From: an uncultured Pseudoclavibacter sp.
GTDB taxonomy: Bacteria > Actinomycetota > Actinomycetes > Actinomycetales > Microbacteriaceae
Reading direction: 5' to 3'
Length of the DNA: 64,000 bases
Assembly: GCA_946221025.1 (NCBI GenBank)
Contig: CAMIMS010000001.1
Span: forward strand, 1 to 64,000
This document shows, piece by piece, positions 16,308 to 24,633 of the stretch. How positions within the stretch are numbered: the stretch's first letter is position 1; each line of letters begins with the position of its first letter. The position numbers and the translations under genes are program-made. The notes beneath the pieces are model-generated. The model made no database searches. It was given only the letters and a program-made list of their open reading frames with translations, and had not been told where the DNA came from.

Positions 16308-18473
16308 ATGAAGCTCAGCCCGCAATTCCTGTTCACTCTGCTCCTTGGCGCCGTGCTCGGCGTCTTCGTCACCGGAACGCTCACCCCCGCCGCGTTCGCC
16401 GCCTCGACCGATGAGCGCATCGCTGGCGCCGACCGATACGCGACGAGCGCCGCCGTCTCCAAAGCCGAACGCCCGAAGGGCGCCGAGACGGTATTCATCG
16501 CTTCTGGCGAGGTGTTCGCCGATGCGCTCGCTGCGGGCCCGGCCGCGGCCGCGGTGAATGCGCCGATTCTGCTCGCCACATCCGACCGCCTTCCCGAATC
16601 AACGGCAAATGAGCTCGCGCGCTTGAAACCGACTCGGCTCGTATTCGTGGGTGGCACACCGTCGCTCGGCCAGTCTGTTGTCGATCAGGCATTCAAAATC
16701 ACCGCGGGCACGATGAAATCGGCTGAACGCGTCGCGGGTTTGAACCGGCAGCAAACGGCGATCGAGCTGGCAAAGAAATTCCTTCCGAACGCGAGGAGCG
16801 TCTTTCTCGTGAACGGGTGGCAATACCCGGATGCGGTCTCCGCGGCCTCTGCCGGTGCCGCCGCGAAGATGCCGATTCTTCTCACCGCCGGAAACTCGCT
16901 CTCACCCGAAACGCAGTCCTACCTCGGCCAACGAAAGCCGGGTCAGGTGACCGTCATCGGGGGGCCGGCGACCGTGGATGAGCGCATCGTTCGCCACAGC
17001 CGCACGATGACCGGCCGCGCGGTTGACCGTGTCGCGGGCATTGATCGTTACGAGACGAACGCGAAGCTCGCCGCTCGCTACTTCGACGGCAAGGGCGACG
17101 GCATCGTGCTCGCCGCCGGACGGAACTTCCCGGATGCGCTCGTTGCATCCGTCTATAGCCAGCGCGGCATTCCGGTGCTGCTCACCGAGGACAGCTGCAC
17201 CACCGCACCCACCCGTCAGCAGATTTGGCGATACGCCATCGACCGCGGCCAGGTCGTGCGCATTGTTGGTGAGCGCGTGCAGCACGGCGTGTGGGTGCGT
17301 GGCTGCCCCTCGGTTCCGGTGACGCCGAGAACCTGCTCGATCTCATCCCAGCTGAACAGCACCGGCGCCATCGTGAGCGCGAACTTCACCCGGGCCGACA
17401 CCGATGAGCTGCTCGTCGGTCGGCGCAACACCGAGCTCGCGCCCAGCGCCTCGACGATGAAGGTCGCGACGGCCGTTGCCGCGTACGCGGTGCTCGGGCC
17501 GGACTACCGCATCCCCACACACCTATACCCGGGCACGACCCCCGGAACATATATCATCACCGGGATGGGAGACCCGACGCTGAAGTCGGGCGATTCCAGC
17601 TTCTACTGGGATGGGCCGTCTATCTGGCCGCTCGCTGCCGCGGCGCGAAAGCACGGAGCGACGCAGGTCGGCTACGACGGTTCGAGGTTCCCCGGGAACA
17701 GCTGGAACTCCGCATGGGGTGACCCGTCGGCTGCGCGCTGGGGATCGATCGGAAACATTGAATCGCTCATGCTCGACGGCGGTCGGTACGACCCGAATGA
17801 CGAATACAGCGCCCGCACGAACACGCCCGCGCGCGATGCCGGAAACCGCTTTGCGCAGCTCGTGGGCGTGCCGCTGAACGGCAACATTCGCGCCGACAAG
17901 TCGCGCAAGCCCGTCGCGACCGTCTACTCGCAGCCGGTGCGCACGCTCGTCTACCAGATGCTCTACGACAGCGACAATGCGCTCGCCGAGACCCTCGCGC
18001 GGCTCGTGGCCATCGAGCAGGGCTATGACGGATCGAAGGACTCGGTGGTTCCCGCGATGCGAAACGCATTCGTCAACCTCGGCATCGACCCGTGGAACGG
18101 GTTCTCGCCGGCCGATGGCTCCGGGCTTGCCGCATCCACGATGGTCTCGCCCGCATTCATGGATCAACTGCTCGACCTGATCGGTGACAACGTCGGATCC
18201 TTCCGCGAGCTTCGCGGCATGTTCCCGGCCAACGGGAAGCCCGGACACCTCGCAAACCGCATGACCACGGTGCCATCCGGCCACGTGCAGGCGAAGGTCG
18301 GACTGATTTACCGCGTGCACAGCCTCGCGGGCTTCATCACCACCGCCGACGGTCAGACCGTTCGCTTCAGCGCGTACGTGTGGGCAGATAGCGGGGTCGG
18401 CAGGTCGCAGAAGGATGCGCTTGATCGCATCGTGGTCGCAGCCCACAACTGCGGCATCAAGATGCGCGACTAG
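16308..18473 (+). CDS. Secreted CWB2-repeat / S13 carboxypeptidase-like fusion, copy 2 (altered KTG motif)
   Basis: A 721-residue tandem paralogue of the preceding protein. Signal peptide (cleavage after AFA near residue 31), three CWB2 repeats, then an S13 domain. SxxK is kept (Ser382-Lys385) and SDN is kept (555-557), but the third motif reads KVG (663-665) where penicillin-binding enzymes have KTG or KSG. The following loop also differs (LIYRVHSLAGF against TVDTGFGLAGF in copy 1). The acyl-enzyme could still form, but substrate binding is probably weaker or different. A strong terminator follows. Confidence 0.88.
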   Translation: MKLSPQFLFTLLLGAVLGVFVTGTLTPAAFAASTDERIAGADRYATSAAVSKAERPKGAETVFIASGEVFADALAAGPAAAAVNAPILLATSDRLPESTANELARLKPTRLVFVGGTPSLGQSVVDQAFKITAGTMKSAERVAGLNRQQTAIELAKKFLPNARSVFLVNGWQYPDAVSAASAGAAAKMPILLTAGNSLSPETQSYLGQRKPGQVTVIGGPATVDERIVRHSRTMTGRAVDRVAGIDRYETNAKLAARYFDGKGDGIVLAAGRNFPDALVASVYSQRGIPVLLTEDSCTTAPTRQQIWRYAIDRGQVVRIVGERVQHGVWVRGCPSVPVTPRTCSISSQLNSTGAIVSANFTRADTDELLVGRRNTELAPSASTMKVATAVAAYAVLGPDYRIPTHLYPGTTPGTYIITGMGDPTLKSGDSSFYWDGPSIWPLAAAARKHGATQVGYDGSRFPGNSWNSAWGDPSAARWGSIGNIESLMLDGGRYDPNDEYSARTNTPARDAGNRFAQLVGVPLNGNIRADKSRKPVATVYSQPVRTLVYQMLYDSDNALAETLARLVAIEQGYDGSKDSVVPAMRNAFVNLGIDPWNGFSPADGSGLAASTMVSPAFMDQLLDLIGDNVGSFRELRGMFPANGKPGHLANRMTTVPSGHVQAKVGLIYRVHSLAGFITTADGQTVRFSAYVWADSGVGRSQKDALDRIVVAAHNCGIKMRD

Positions 18474-18486
18474 CGCGAGAGCGATG

Positions 18487-18527
18487 AACGCGGCGGCCGG
18501 ATCGGGATGCGATCCGGCCGCCGCGTT
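18487..18527. terminator. Bidirectional rho-independent terminator
   Basis: A 17-bp perfect stem (18487-18503 / 18511-18527) with a 7-nt loop, followed by TTCTTTCC context on the plus strand. It lies between the convergent copy 2 carboxypeptidase gene and apt. Confidence 0.85.
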
Positions 18528-18540
18528 CTTTCCGCGTCGC

Positions 18541-19125
18541 TTAGACGTTGAACAGCGACTCGATGCGAAGGTCGGGCGCCTTTTCGCGCCCGGCAAGCTC
18601 ATCCAATTCGAGGAGCACCGTCGCACCGACTGGCTTCGCGCCGGTCTCGCGCAGCAGCTCGTCGGCGGCCGCGAGCGTGCCACCGGTGGCGAGCACATCA
18701 TCGATGATGAGCACGCGCGCACCGTTGCGAAGCCCGCTCGGCACTTCAAGCTGATCGGCGCCATACTCGAGCCCGTAGTTCACCGTCGCGGCGGGGCGGG
18801 GGAGCTTGCCCGCCTTTCGAAGCGGAATCATGCCGCGCCCCGAGAGCATTGCCGCGGCGCCCGCGAGGGGGAAGCCGCGCGCTTCAAGCCCCGCGAGGTA
18901 GTCGAACTCACCGGCGAACGGCGCGATCATCGCGCGAACGACCGTCGCGAACCCCTCTGCATCCGCCAAGAGCGGCACGATGTCTCGGAAGGTGACGCCG
19001 TCTTCGGGAAAGTTCGGAACCGCGACGATGAGGTCTCGCGCTCGCTGCAGCGCCTCGGCGCTGGGTGGCTGAACCTCACCTGCCCGGTTTTCGGTGCCGG
19101 ATGGGGTGTTTGGGTTTTCGCTCAT
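18541..19125 (-). CDS. apt: Adenine phosphoribosyltransferase
   Basis: Salvage of adenine with PRPP to AMP. About 194 residues; the PRPP-binding loop VLIIDDVLATGGTL is intact, with GFPLAGAAAMLSGRG upstream and the FPEDGVTFRDIVPLL segment typical of Apt. The N-terminal 30 residues are low complexity. Start: ATG at 19125 (MSENPNTPS) follows an AGGAAG/GAGG stretch; the ATG at 19161 would add twelve residues. It is divergent from the Nif3-like gene. Confidence 0.92.
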   Translation of the reverse strand: MSENPNTPSGTENRAGEVQPPSAEALQRARDLIVAVPNFPEDGVTFRDIVPLLADAEGFATVVRAMIAPFAGEFDYLAGLEARGFPLAGAAAMLSGRGMIPLRKAGKLPRPAATVNYGLEYGADQLEVPSGLRNGARVLIIDDVLATGGTLAAADELLRETGAKPVGATVLLELDELAGREKAPDLRIESLFNV

Positions 19126-19223
19126 TGCCTCGTCTTCCTCGCGCGTCGCGAACGCATCCATTCTTTCGAATGCGATGCATGCGAGCTCCCTTCATGCGGC
19201 GGGTTCGCTTTTAGGGTGGGGGT

Positions 19224-20042
19224 ATGACGCGCCTCGCCGACATTTTCAGCACGACCGAAACGATGTGGCCGCAAGACGGGGCCGAGGAGTGGGATGCGGT
19301 CGGGCTCGTCACCGGTGATGCGGATGCGGAGGTCTCGAAGATCGTGCTCGCCGTCGACCCGGTGCGCGCGACGGTCGATGAAGCGATCGAGGCGGGCGCG
19401 CAGCTGCTCATCACGCACCATCCGCTGCTGCTGAAGGGCGTGACATCAGTCGCCGAAGATCGCTATAAGGGCAAGCTCATCGCCGACCTCATCCGTGCCG
19501 GTTGCGCGCTCGTGTCGGCGCACACGAATGCGGATGTGGTGCCCGAGGGCCCGACCGGGGTCGTACTTGCGAAGCTCGGCGTTCGTGATGTGACGCCGAT
19601 CAAGCCCGTCGAGCACCGACCCGAGCACGGCATCGGCCTTGTCGGCACGCTGCCAGAGCCGGAGCCGCTTGGCCGCTTCGCGAGCCGGCTCGCGAAGGTC
19701 ATTCCCTCGACCGCGACGGGTGTGCGCGTGAGCGGCGACTTTGAACGAGAGGTGCAGTGCATCGCTATGTGCTCGGGCGCGGGCGACTCGCTGTTGAACC
19801 ACCCGGCCGTGCGTGGCGCGGATGCGTACATCACGAGCGATCTTCGACACCACCCCGCATCCGAATCCGCCGAGCAAACCCTGCTCGGCGAGGGGCCCGC
19901 GCTCATCGATATCTCGCACTGGGCGAGCGAATGGGTATGGCTTGACGGCGCCGCGCAGCGGTTGCGCGATGCGCACCCTGAGATCGAGGTCATCGTCTCC
20001 GAGATCAATACCGACCCGTGGACGTTCGCGATCCAGCAGTGA
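19224..20042 (+). CDS. Nif3-like dinuclear metal centre protein
   Basis: A 272-residue member of the Nif3/YbgI/YqfO family, which forms hexameric toroids with a two-metal site; often annotated as GTP cyclohydrolase I type 2, but the physiological role is unsettled. Metal-ligand segments visible are ITHHPLLLKG, AHTNAD and the C-terminal ISHWASEW. Start: ATG at 19224 lies 6 nt after TAGGGT (19212-19217) and no Shine-Dalgarno is seen, so leaderless. The coiled-coil protein gene follows after about 40 bases, as in many actinobacteria. Confidence 0.92.
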   Translation: MTRLADIFSTTETMWPQDGAEEWDAVGLVTGDADAEVSKIVLAVDPVRATVDEAIEAGAQLLITHHPLLLKGVTSVAEDRYKGKLIADLIRAGCALVSAHTNADVVPEGPTGVVLAKLGVRDVTPIKPVEHRPEHGIGLVGTLPEPEPLGRFASRLAKVIPSTATGVRVSGDFEREVQCIAMCSGAGDSLLNHPAVRGADAYITSDLRHHPASESAEQTLLGEGPALIDISHWASEWVWLDGAAQRLRDAHPEIEVIVSEINTDPWTFAIQQ

Positions 20043-20084
20043 CCGAACCCATCCGCATCCGCGCATGACATCCTCGATACCGGC

Positions 20085-20819
20085 ATGAAAGCAATTCCCG
20101 AACACCAGCGGCTCCTGCTCGACCTCGCCGAGATCGATGCGGCCAAAGACCGCATTCAGCAGACCGCGAAGCGACTTCCCGAACAGCAGCATCTGAACCG
20201 GATGCACACAGAGCGCTCCGCGAAGCGCGCCGAGATCGCGAAGCTCACCGGTGCGCTCGAAGCGACTGAGACCGAAGCGAAGCGGGTGCGAGACGACATC
20301 GCGGTCGTGAACGCTCGCATCGCGCGGGATGAGTCGAAGATCGCCGATAGCGCTGACGGAAGCACGACCGTGGAGCTGAAGCGCGAACTCGACACGCTCG
20401 CCCGGCGAAGCGCCGTGCTCTCGGAGACCGAAGCGGCGCTGCGCGAGCAAGAACTGCGTGAGAAGGCAGCACTGCACACCGCGCAGGAACAACTCAGGTC
20501 GCTCGAAACGGAAACGGCAGATCTCGAGTCGCGTCGTGAGCAAGCGGTGGCGAGCTTGCGGGATGAGGCGAAGCGCAATGCAAAGGAGCGCGCAGCACTG
20601 ACCGAGAAGATCCCCGCCGAGCTCGTCGCGCTGTACGACGAGCGGCGCGCGCGAAACGGCATTGGGGCATCGCTGCTCGTCGGCAACGTGACGAGCGCCA
20701 CCGGTGTGCGGCTTGATCCGGGTCTGCTCAACACCATCCGTCGAGCAGACCCGGATGAGGTCATCATTTGCCCTGATTCGGGAGGTGTGCTCGTTCGTCC
20801 GTTCGCGAACAACCGGTAG
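20085..20819 (+). CDS. Coiled-coil protein of the C4-type zinc-ribbon family, zinc ligands mostly lost
   Basis: A 244-residue protein with a long charged coiled coil (about residues 5-180) and a C-terminal domain like the zinc-ribbon DNA-binding family found next to Nif3 genes. In the classic family the ribbon has two CxxC pairs; here the first is replaced by TSATG and the second is CPDSG, so one cysteine remains and zinc binding is unlikely. The fold signature DPDEVIICPDSGGVLVR is kept. Close relatives in Microbacteriaceae appear, from memory, to share the loss. Role unknown. Confidence 0.85.
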   Translation: MKAIPEHQRLLLDLAEIDAAKDRIQQTAKRLPEQQHLNRMHTERSAKRAEIAKLTGALEATETEAKRVRDDIAVVNARIARDESKIADSADGSTTVELKRELDTLARRSAVLSETEAALREQELREKAALHTAQEQLRSLETETADLESRREQAVASLRDEAKRNAKERAALTEKIPAELVALYDERRARNGIGASLLVGNVTSATGVRLDPGLLNTIRRADPDEVIICPDSGGVLVRPFANNR

Positions 20820-20825
20820 GCCACG

Positions 20826-20854
20826 TTCTGCTCTGCGTGGCGAACGCCTACACT
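20826..20854 (+). promoter_or_regulatory. Promoter of RNase P RNA
   Basis: TTCTGC (20826-20831) and TACACT (20849-20854) are spaced 17 nt; the predicted start falls a few bases before the RNA 5' end. Confidence 0.65.
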
Positions 20855-20865
20855 CAACGGGTCAC

Positions 20866-21220
20866 AGGCAGGGTCGGCCAGACGGTCGCGTCACCTTTTC
20901 AGGTGCCGAGGAACGTCCGGGCTCCGCAGAGCAGGACGGTGGGTAACGCCCACCCGGGGTAACCCGCGAGACAGTGCCACAGAAAGCAAACCGCCGCGCC
21001 TGGCGCGGTAAGGGTGAAAGGGTGGGGTAAGAGCCCACCGGGCCCCTGGCGACAGGGGTCGCACGGTAAACCTCGTCCGGAGCAAGGCCGAACAGGGATC
21101 GTTGACGCGGCTCGCCGAGATCCCGGGTTGGCTGCTAGAGCGGCACGGCAACGTGTCGCCGAGAGAGATGGCCGTCACGGTTTTCCGTACAGAACCCGGC
21201 GTATCGGCCGGCCCGCCTGA
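20866..21220 (+). ncRNA. rnpB: RNase P RNA component, class A
   Basis: Catalytic RNA that removes tRNA 5' leaders. The hallmark core GAGGAACGTCCGGGCTCC is at about 20908, followed by GCAGAGCAGGACGGTGGGTA and later ACAGTGCCACAGAAA. The 5' and 3' ends pair (AGGCAGGGTCGGCC with GGCCGGCCCGCCT) to form helix P1. The ends given are set by that helix and may be off by a few bases. Confidence 0.95.
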
Positions 21221-21262
21221 GACACCGGTTGGCTCGGAAGCCTCCCGCCCGCATCCGGCCCG

Positions 21263-22081
21263 CTACGAGTCGAGTTCGATGTGTTCGGCGCTTCCCTCAT
21301 CCGCCGCGAGCGCAGCCGCACCGACGATGCCCGCGTTATTTCGCAGCGTCGCCGCGACCAGCGGCGTTTCAATCTCGATAAGCGGGAGGAATTCGTCGGC
21401 GCGCTTCGAGATGCCGCCGGAGACCACGAACACATCCGGAGCGAACAGCCGCTCGAGGTAGCGGTAGTACGGCGTTAGGCGTTCTTTCGCCCACTCTTCG
21501 AGGCTGAGGTCTTCTTTCTCGCGAACTTTGGCGGAGGCGTATCGCTCATAGTCGGTGTGTCCGTTCAGCTCGAGGTGCCCGAGCTCCGTGTTTGGGAAGA
21601 GGCGCCCACCGAAGATGAGGGCACTGCCGATGCCGGTACCGAGGGTGGTGACGAGCACCGCATCCTGTCTGCCCTTGGCGGCGCCGTAGCGCTGCTCGCC
21701 AAGTCCCGCAGCATCAGCATCGTTCAGCAGCGTGACCGGGCCGCCGAGCGCTTTCTCGAACATCGCGTCGGCGTCGAATCCGATCCAGTCTTTGGAGATG
21801 TTCGCGGCCGTTTTCGTGATGCCGTGCTGCACGATCGACGGGAGGCAGATACCGACCGGCACATCGCGGCCGGTGGCAGCTTCCTGCTCGCGAAGCTCTT
21901 CGACGACCGGAACCACTTCGTTGCGGATCTGCTTCGGCGTGCCCTTCGGGGGCGTGCTTCGCTTCACGCGGTCAGAGATCAGCGTGCCGGACGCAAGGTC
22001 GATCAGGGCGCCCTTGATGCCGGTGCCGCCGATGTCGACGCCAATGGCAATGTCGGATGTGTCCTTCGGCGTCTTGCTCAT
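21263..22081 (-). CDS. ppgK: Polyphosphate glucokinase
   Basis: Phosphorylates glucose using polyphosphate (and usually ATP); a ROK-family enzyme of about 272 residues typical of actinobacteria. Visible motifs: phosphate-binding IGVDIGGTGIKGALID, catalytic LLNDADAAGLGE, and TTLGTGIGSALIFGG followed by LFPNTELGHLELNG. Start: ATG 22081 (MSKTPKD) is 7 nt after a minus-strand TACGCT box, giving a leaderless start; a longer in-frame start at 22135 is less likely. Confidence 0.94.
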   Translation of the reverse strand: MSKTPKDTSDIAIGVDIGGTGIKGALIDLASGTLISDRVKRSTPPKGTPKQIRNEVVPVVEELREQEAATGRDVPVGICLPSIVQHGITKTAANISKDWIGFDADAMFEKALGGPVTLLNDADAAGLGEQRYGAAKGRQDAVLVTTLGTGIGSALIFGGRLFPNTELGHLELNGHTDYERYASAKVREKEDLSLEEWAKERLTPYYRYLERLFAPDVFVVSGGISKRADEFLPLIEIETPLVAATLRNNAGIVGAAALAADEGSAEHIELDS

Positions 22082-22121
22082 GCCATTGAGCGTAGTTACC
22101 GGAGGTGACGCGAAGCTGTCG

Positions 22122-23006
22122 TCAGGAGGCGGCAACGTCTGGAAGCGTGAGAATCGCGGCGCCTTCGTCGCCGATCACGATCGTGTGCTCGAATTGCGCG
22201 GTCACCGAGCGGTCGGCGGTCACGACCGTCCAATCGTCATCCCACAGCTCCCACTGGTAGCCACCGCCGAGGGTGAGCATCGGCTCGACGGTGAACACCA
22301 TGCCCGGCTCGATCACGGTCGTACGAGCGGGGTCGTCCCAGTGGGGAATGATCAGCCCCGAGTGAAACGCCGGGCCGACACCGTGGCCGGTGTAGTCGCG
22401 CACGGTGCCGTACCCGTGGCGGGTGGCGTAGGCCTCGATGACCTTGCCGATGATGTTCACCTGACGGCCGGGCTTGGCGGCCTTGATACCGCGCATCATC
22501 GCCTCGTGGGTGCGCTCAACGAGGTCACGCCGCTCGCTCGAGACATCGCCAACGAGGTAGGTGCGGTTCGTGTCCCCGTGCACACCATCGATGAACGCGG
22601 TCGCATCCACATTCACGATGTCGCCGTCCTCGAGCACGGTCGAATCGGGGATGCCGTGGCAGATGACCTCGTTTACCGACGTGCAGCACGACTTCGGGTA
22701 TTCCCGGTAGCCGAGCGTGGAGGGGTAGGCGCCGTGCGCGATCAGGTACTCGTGCACATGCGCGTCGATCTCGTCGGTGGTGACGCCAGGGACGATGATC
22801 GGCACGAGCGATTCGAGCGCGTTCGCCGCGATGCGACTCGCGACTCGAATCCGCTCGATTGTCGCCTCGTCGTGCACATCTCCGCCCGTCCACGTCGCCG
22901 GGGCGGGCTTTCCGACGTATTCGGGGCGCGTGATTGCTCGCGGCACGGGTCGCTCGGCTGAGCGTCGTCCGGGAACGAGCAGGCCTGTCGCAGGATCCTT
23001 CGGCAT
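22122..23006 (-). CDS. map: Methionine aminopeptidase, type I
   Basis: Removes the N-terminal methionine of new proteins; two-metal pita-bread fold. About 294 residues with the N-terminal extension seen in actinobacterial MetAP1c, then the metal ligands in DGDIVNVDATAFIDGVHGDTN, GHGVGPAFH, EPGMVFTVEPM and TAQFEHTIVI. Start: ATG 23006 lies 7 nt after a minus-strand TACCCT box, so leaderless. Its start codon overlaps the -10 box of the divergent small gene; only 12 bases separate the two start codons. Confidence 0.95.
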   Translation of the reverse strand: MPKDPATGLLVPGRRSAERPVPRAITRPEYVGKPAPATWTGGDVHDEATIERIRVASRIAANALESLVPIIVPGVTTDEIDAHVHEYLIAHGAYPSTLGYREYPKSCCTSVNEVICHGIPDSTVLEDGDIVNVDATAFIDGVHGDTNRTYLVGDVSSERRDLVERTHEAMMRGIKAAKPGRQVNIIGKVIEAYATRHGYGTVRDYTGHGVGPAFHSGLIIPHWDDPARTTVIEPGMVFTVEPMLTLGGGYQWELWDDDWTVVTADRSVTAQFEHTIVIGDEGAAILTLPDVAAS

Positions 23007-23021
23007 ACGATCAAGGGTATG
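23004..23021. promoter_or_regulatory. Interlocked divergent leaderless promoters (map / SPOR-like gene)
   Basis: Plus strand: TACGAT 23006-23011, 7 nt, then ATG 23019. Minus strand: TACCCT 23019-23014, 7 nt, then ATG 23006. Each start codon shares a base with the opposite -10 box. Both -35 regions must lie inside the other gene's coding sequence. Confidence 0.7.
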
Positions 23022-23213
23022 ACCAACGAACAAGACGGCTTTTGGTACAACATCAAGACCAAGCAGGTCGAAGAAGGCCCGCAGTCGGTCGCGTCCGAAC
23101 GCATCGGACCGTTCCCCACTCGCGAAGACGCGGAGCGCGGACCTGAGATCCTCGACGAGAACGCTCGCAAATGGGCTGAGGAAGAGGCCCGCGAAGCCGA
23201 AGAGAACGACTAA
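23019..23213 (+). CDS. Small SPOR-like protein
   Basis: A 64-residue acidic protein: an aromatic opening (FWYNIKTKQVEEGPQS), then IGPFPTREDAERG, which resembles the repeat of small actinobacterial proteins annotated as SPOR domain proteins, then a charged helical tail. It has no signal peptide, so a peptidoglycan-binding role is not implied. The start is leaderless after TACGAT. It is divergent from map, and glnA2 follows 52 bases downstream after a GGCGCCGG/CCGGCGCC hairpin. Confidence 0.8.
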   Translation: MTNEQDGFWYNIKTKQVEEGPQSVASERIGPFPTREDAERGPEILDENARKWAEEEAREAEEND

Positions 23214-23220
23214 TCGTCTA

Positions 23221-23238
23221 GGCGCCGGTCCCGGCGCC
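23221..23238. terminator. Short GC hairpin before glnA2
   Basis: Perfect 8-bp stem GGCGCCGG / CCGGCGCC with a nominal 2-nt loop; no T-run. It could end the small SPOR-like transcript or be a leader structure for glnA2. Confidence 0.4.
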
Positions 23239-23265
23239 CGTGATCACGCGAAGGTGGGCTGAGGA

Positions 23266-24600
23266 ATGGATACGCAACAGGATGCGGTGCTGCGCGTGAT
23301 CGAAGATCGCGACGTTCGATTCATCCGCCTCTGGTTCACCGATGTTGCCGGCACGCTGAAATCAGTCACGGTCGCGCCGGCTGAAGTCGAGGGCGCATTC
23401 GAAGAGGGCATCGGCTTCGATGGCTCCTCGATCGAGGGGTTTGCCCGCACGAACGAAGCGGACATGCTCGTTCGACCAGATGCATCGACGTTCCAGGTAC
23501 TGCCGTGGGCCGCTGAGGACGGCGCGACCGCCCGCATGTTCTGCGACATCATCACGCCCGACGGGCAGCGTGCCGCGGTCGATCCGCGGGACGTGCTGCG
23601 CCGCACGCTCGCGAAAGCCGAAGACAAAGGATTCACGTTCTACGCGCATCCCGAGGTCGAGTTCTACCTCTTCGAATCGGAGGAGATCGGCCCGAACGGC
23701 CCGAGGCCCGTCGATACGGGCGGCTACTTCGACAATGTGCCCGGCAGCATCGGTCACGATGTGCGCCGAAGCGCCGTGAGTGCGCTTGAAGACCTCGGGA
23801 TCTCGGTCGAGTACAGCCACCACGAAGGTGGCCCCGGCCAGCAGGAGATTGACCTTCGCTTCGCGGATGCGCGCACGATGGCCGACAACATCATGACGCT
23901 TCGCGCGGTCGTCAAAGAAGCGGCGATGGCTCAGGGCGTCTACGCGACCTTCATGCCCAAGCCCCTGTGGGGCCACCCGGGGTCGGGCATGCACACGCAC
24001 CTGTCGCTCTTCGAGGGCGAAACGAACACGTTCTACGAGCCGGCGGCGAAGTACCAGCTCTCGAACATCGGGCGCAGGTTCGTTGCGGGGCTGTTGAAGC
24101 ACGCGCCCGAGATCGCCGCGGTCACGAATCAATTCGTGAACAGTTACAAGCGACTGTGGGGCGGGGATGAGGCACCGAGCTTTGTGAGCTGGGGCCACGC
24201 GAACCACTCGGCGCTCGTGCGCATCCCGCGGTATAAGCCGAACAAGAGCGCATCCGCCCGCATTGAATACCGCGGACTCGACTCGGCCGCGAACCCGTAC
24301 CTCGCGTACGCGCTGCTTCTGGCCGCGGGCATGAAGGGCATCGAAGAGGAACACGAGCTTCCGGCCGAAGCCGAAGACGATGTGCTCGAAATGTCGGATA
24401 TGGAGCGCTCCGTCATGGGATTCACGCCGATGCCCGCGAGCCTTGCGCACGCGATTCAGCTCATGGAGGAGTCGGAGCTCGTCGCCGAGACCCTCGGGGA
24501 ACAGGTGTTCTCGTTCGTGCTGGCAAATAAGCGCAAAGAGTGGAAGGCCTATCGAGGCCAGGTGACGCCGTTCGAGCTCGCCACCGGCATGTCGCTGTAG
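23266..24600 (+). CDS. glnA: Glutamine synthetase, GlnA2 type
   Basis: ATP-dependent ligation of ammonia to glutamate. 444 residues of GS-I fold: GFDGSSIEGF, YFDNVPGS, GPGQQEIDLRFADA, GSGMHTHLSL, NSYKRL, and RIEYRGLDSAANPYLAYA. The adenylylation loop of regulated GS-I enzymes (xxLYxLPPEE with Tyr) reads EEHELPAEAEDD here and lacks the tyrosine, so it should not be controlled by GlnE although glnE is directly downstream. The order glnA2-glnE-glnA1 matches that in other actinobacteria, including Mycobacterium tuberculosis. Confidence 0.93.
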   Translation: MDTQQDAVLRVIEDRDVRFIRLWFTDVAGTLKSVTVAPAEVEGAFEEGIGFDGSSIEGFARTNEADMLVRPDASTFQVLPWAAEDGATARMFCDIITPDGQRAAVDPRDVLRRTLAKAEDKGFTFYAHPEVEFYLFESEEIGPNGPRPVDTGGYFDNVPGSIGHDVRRSAVSALEDLGISVEYSHHEGGPGQQEIDLRFADARTMADNIMTLRAVVKEAAMAQGVYATFMPKPLWGHPGSGMHTHLSLFEGETNTFYEPAAKYQLSNIGRRFVAGLLKHAPEIAAVTNQFVNSYKRLWGGDEAPSFVSWGHANHSALVRIPRYKPNKSASARIEYRGLDSAANPYLAYALLLAAGMKGIEEEHELPAEAEDDVLEMSDMERSVMGFTPMPASLAHAIQLMEESELVAETLGEQVFSFVLANKRKEWKAYRGQVTPFELATGMSL

Positions 24601-24633
24601 CGCCCACCTCGAAACTGTTGAAACGGGGGACCG

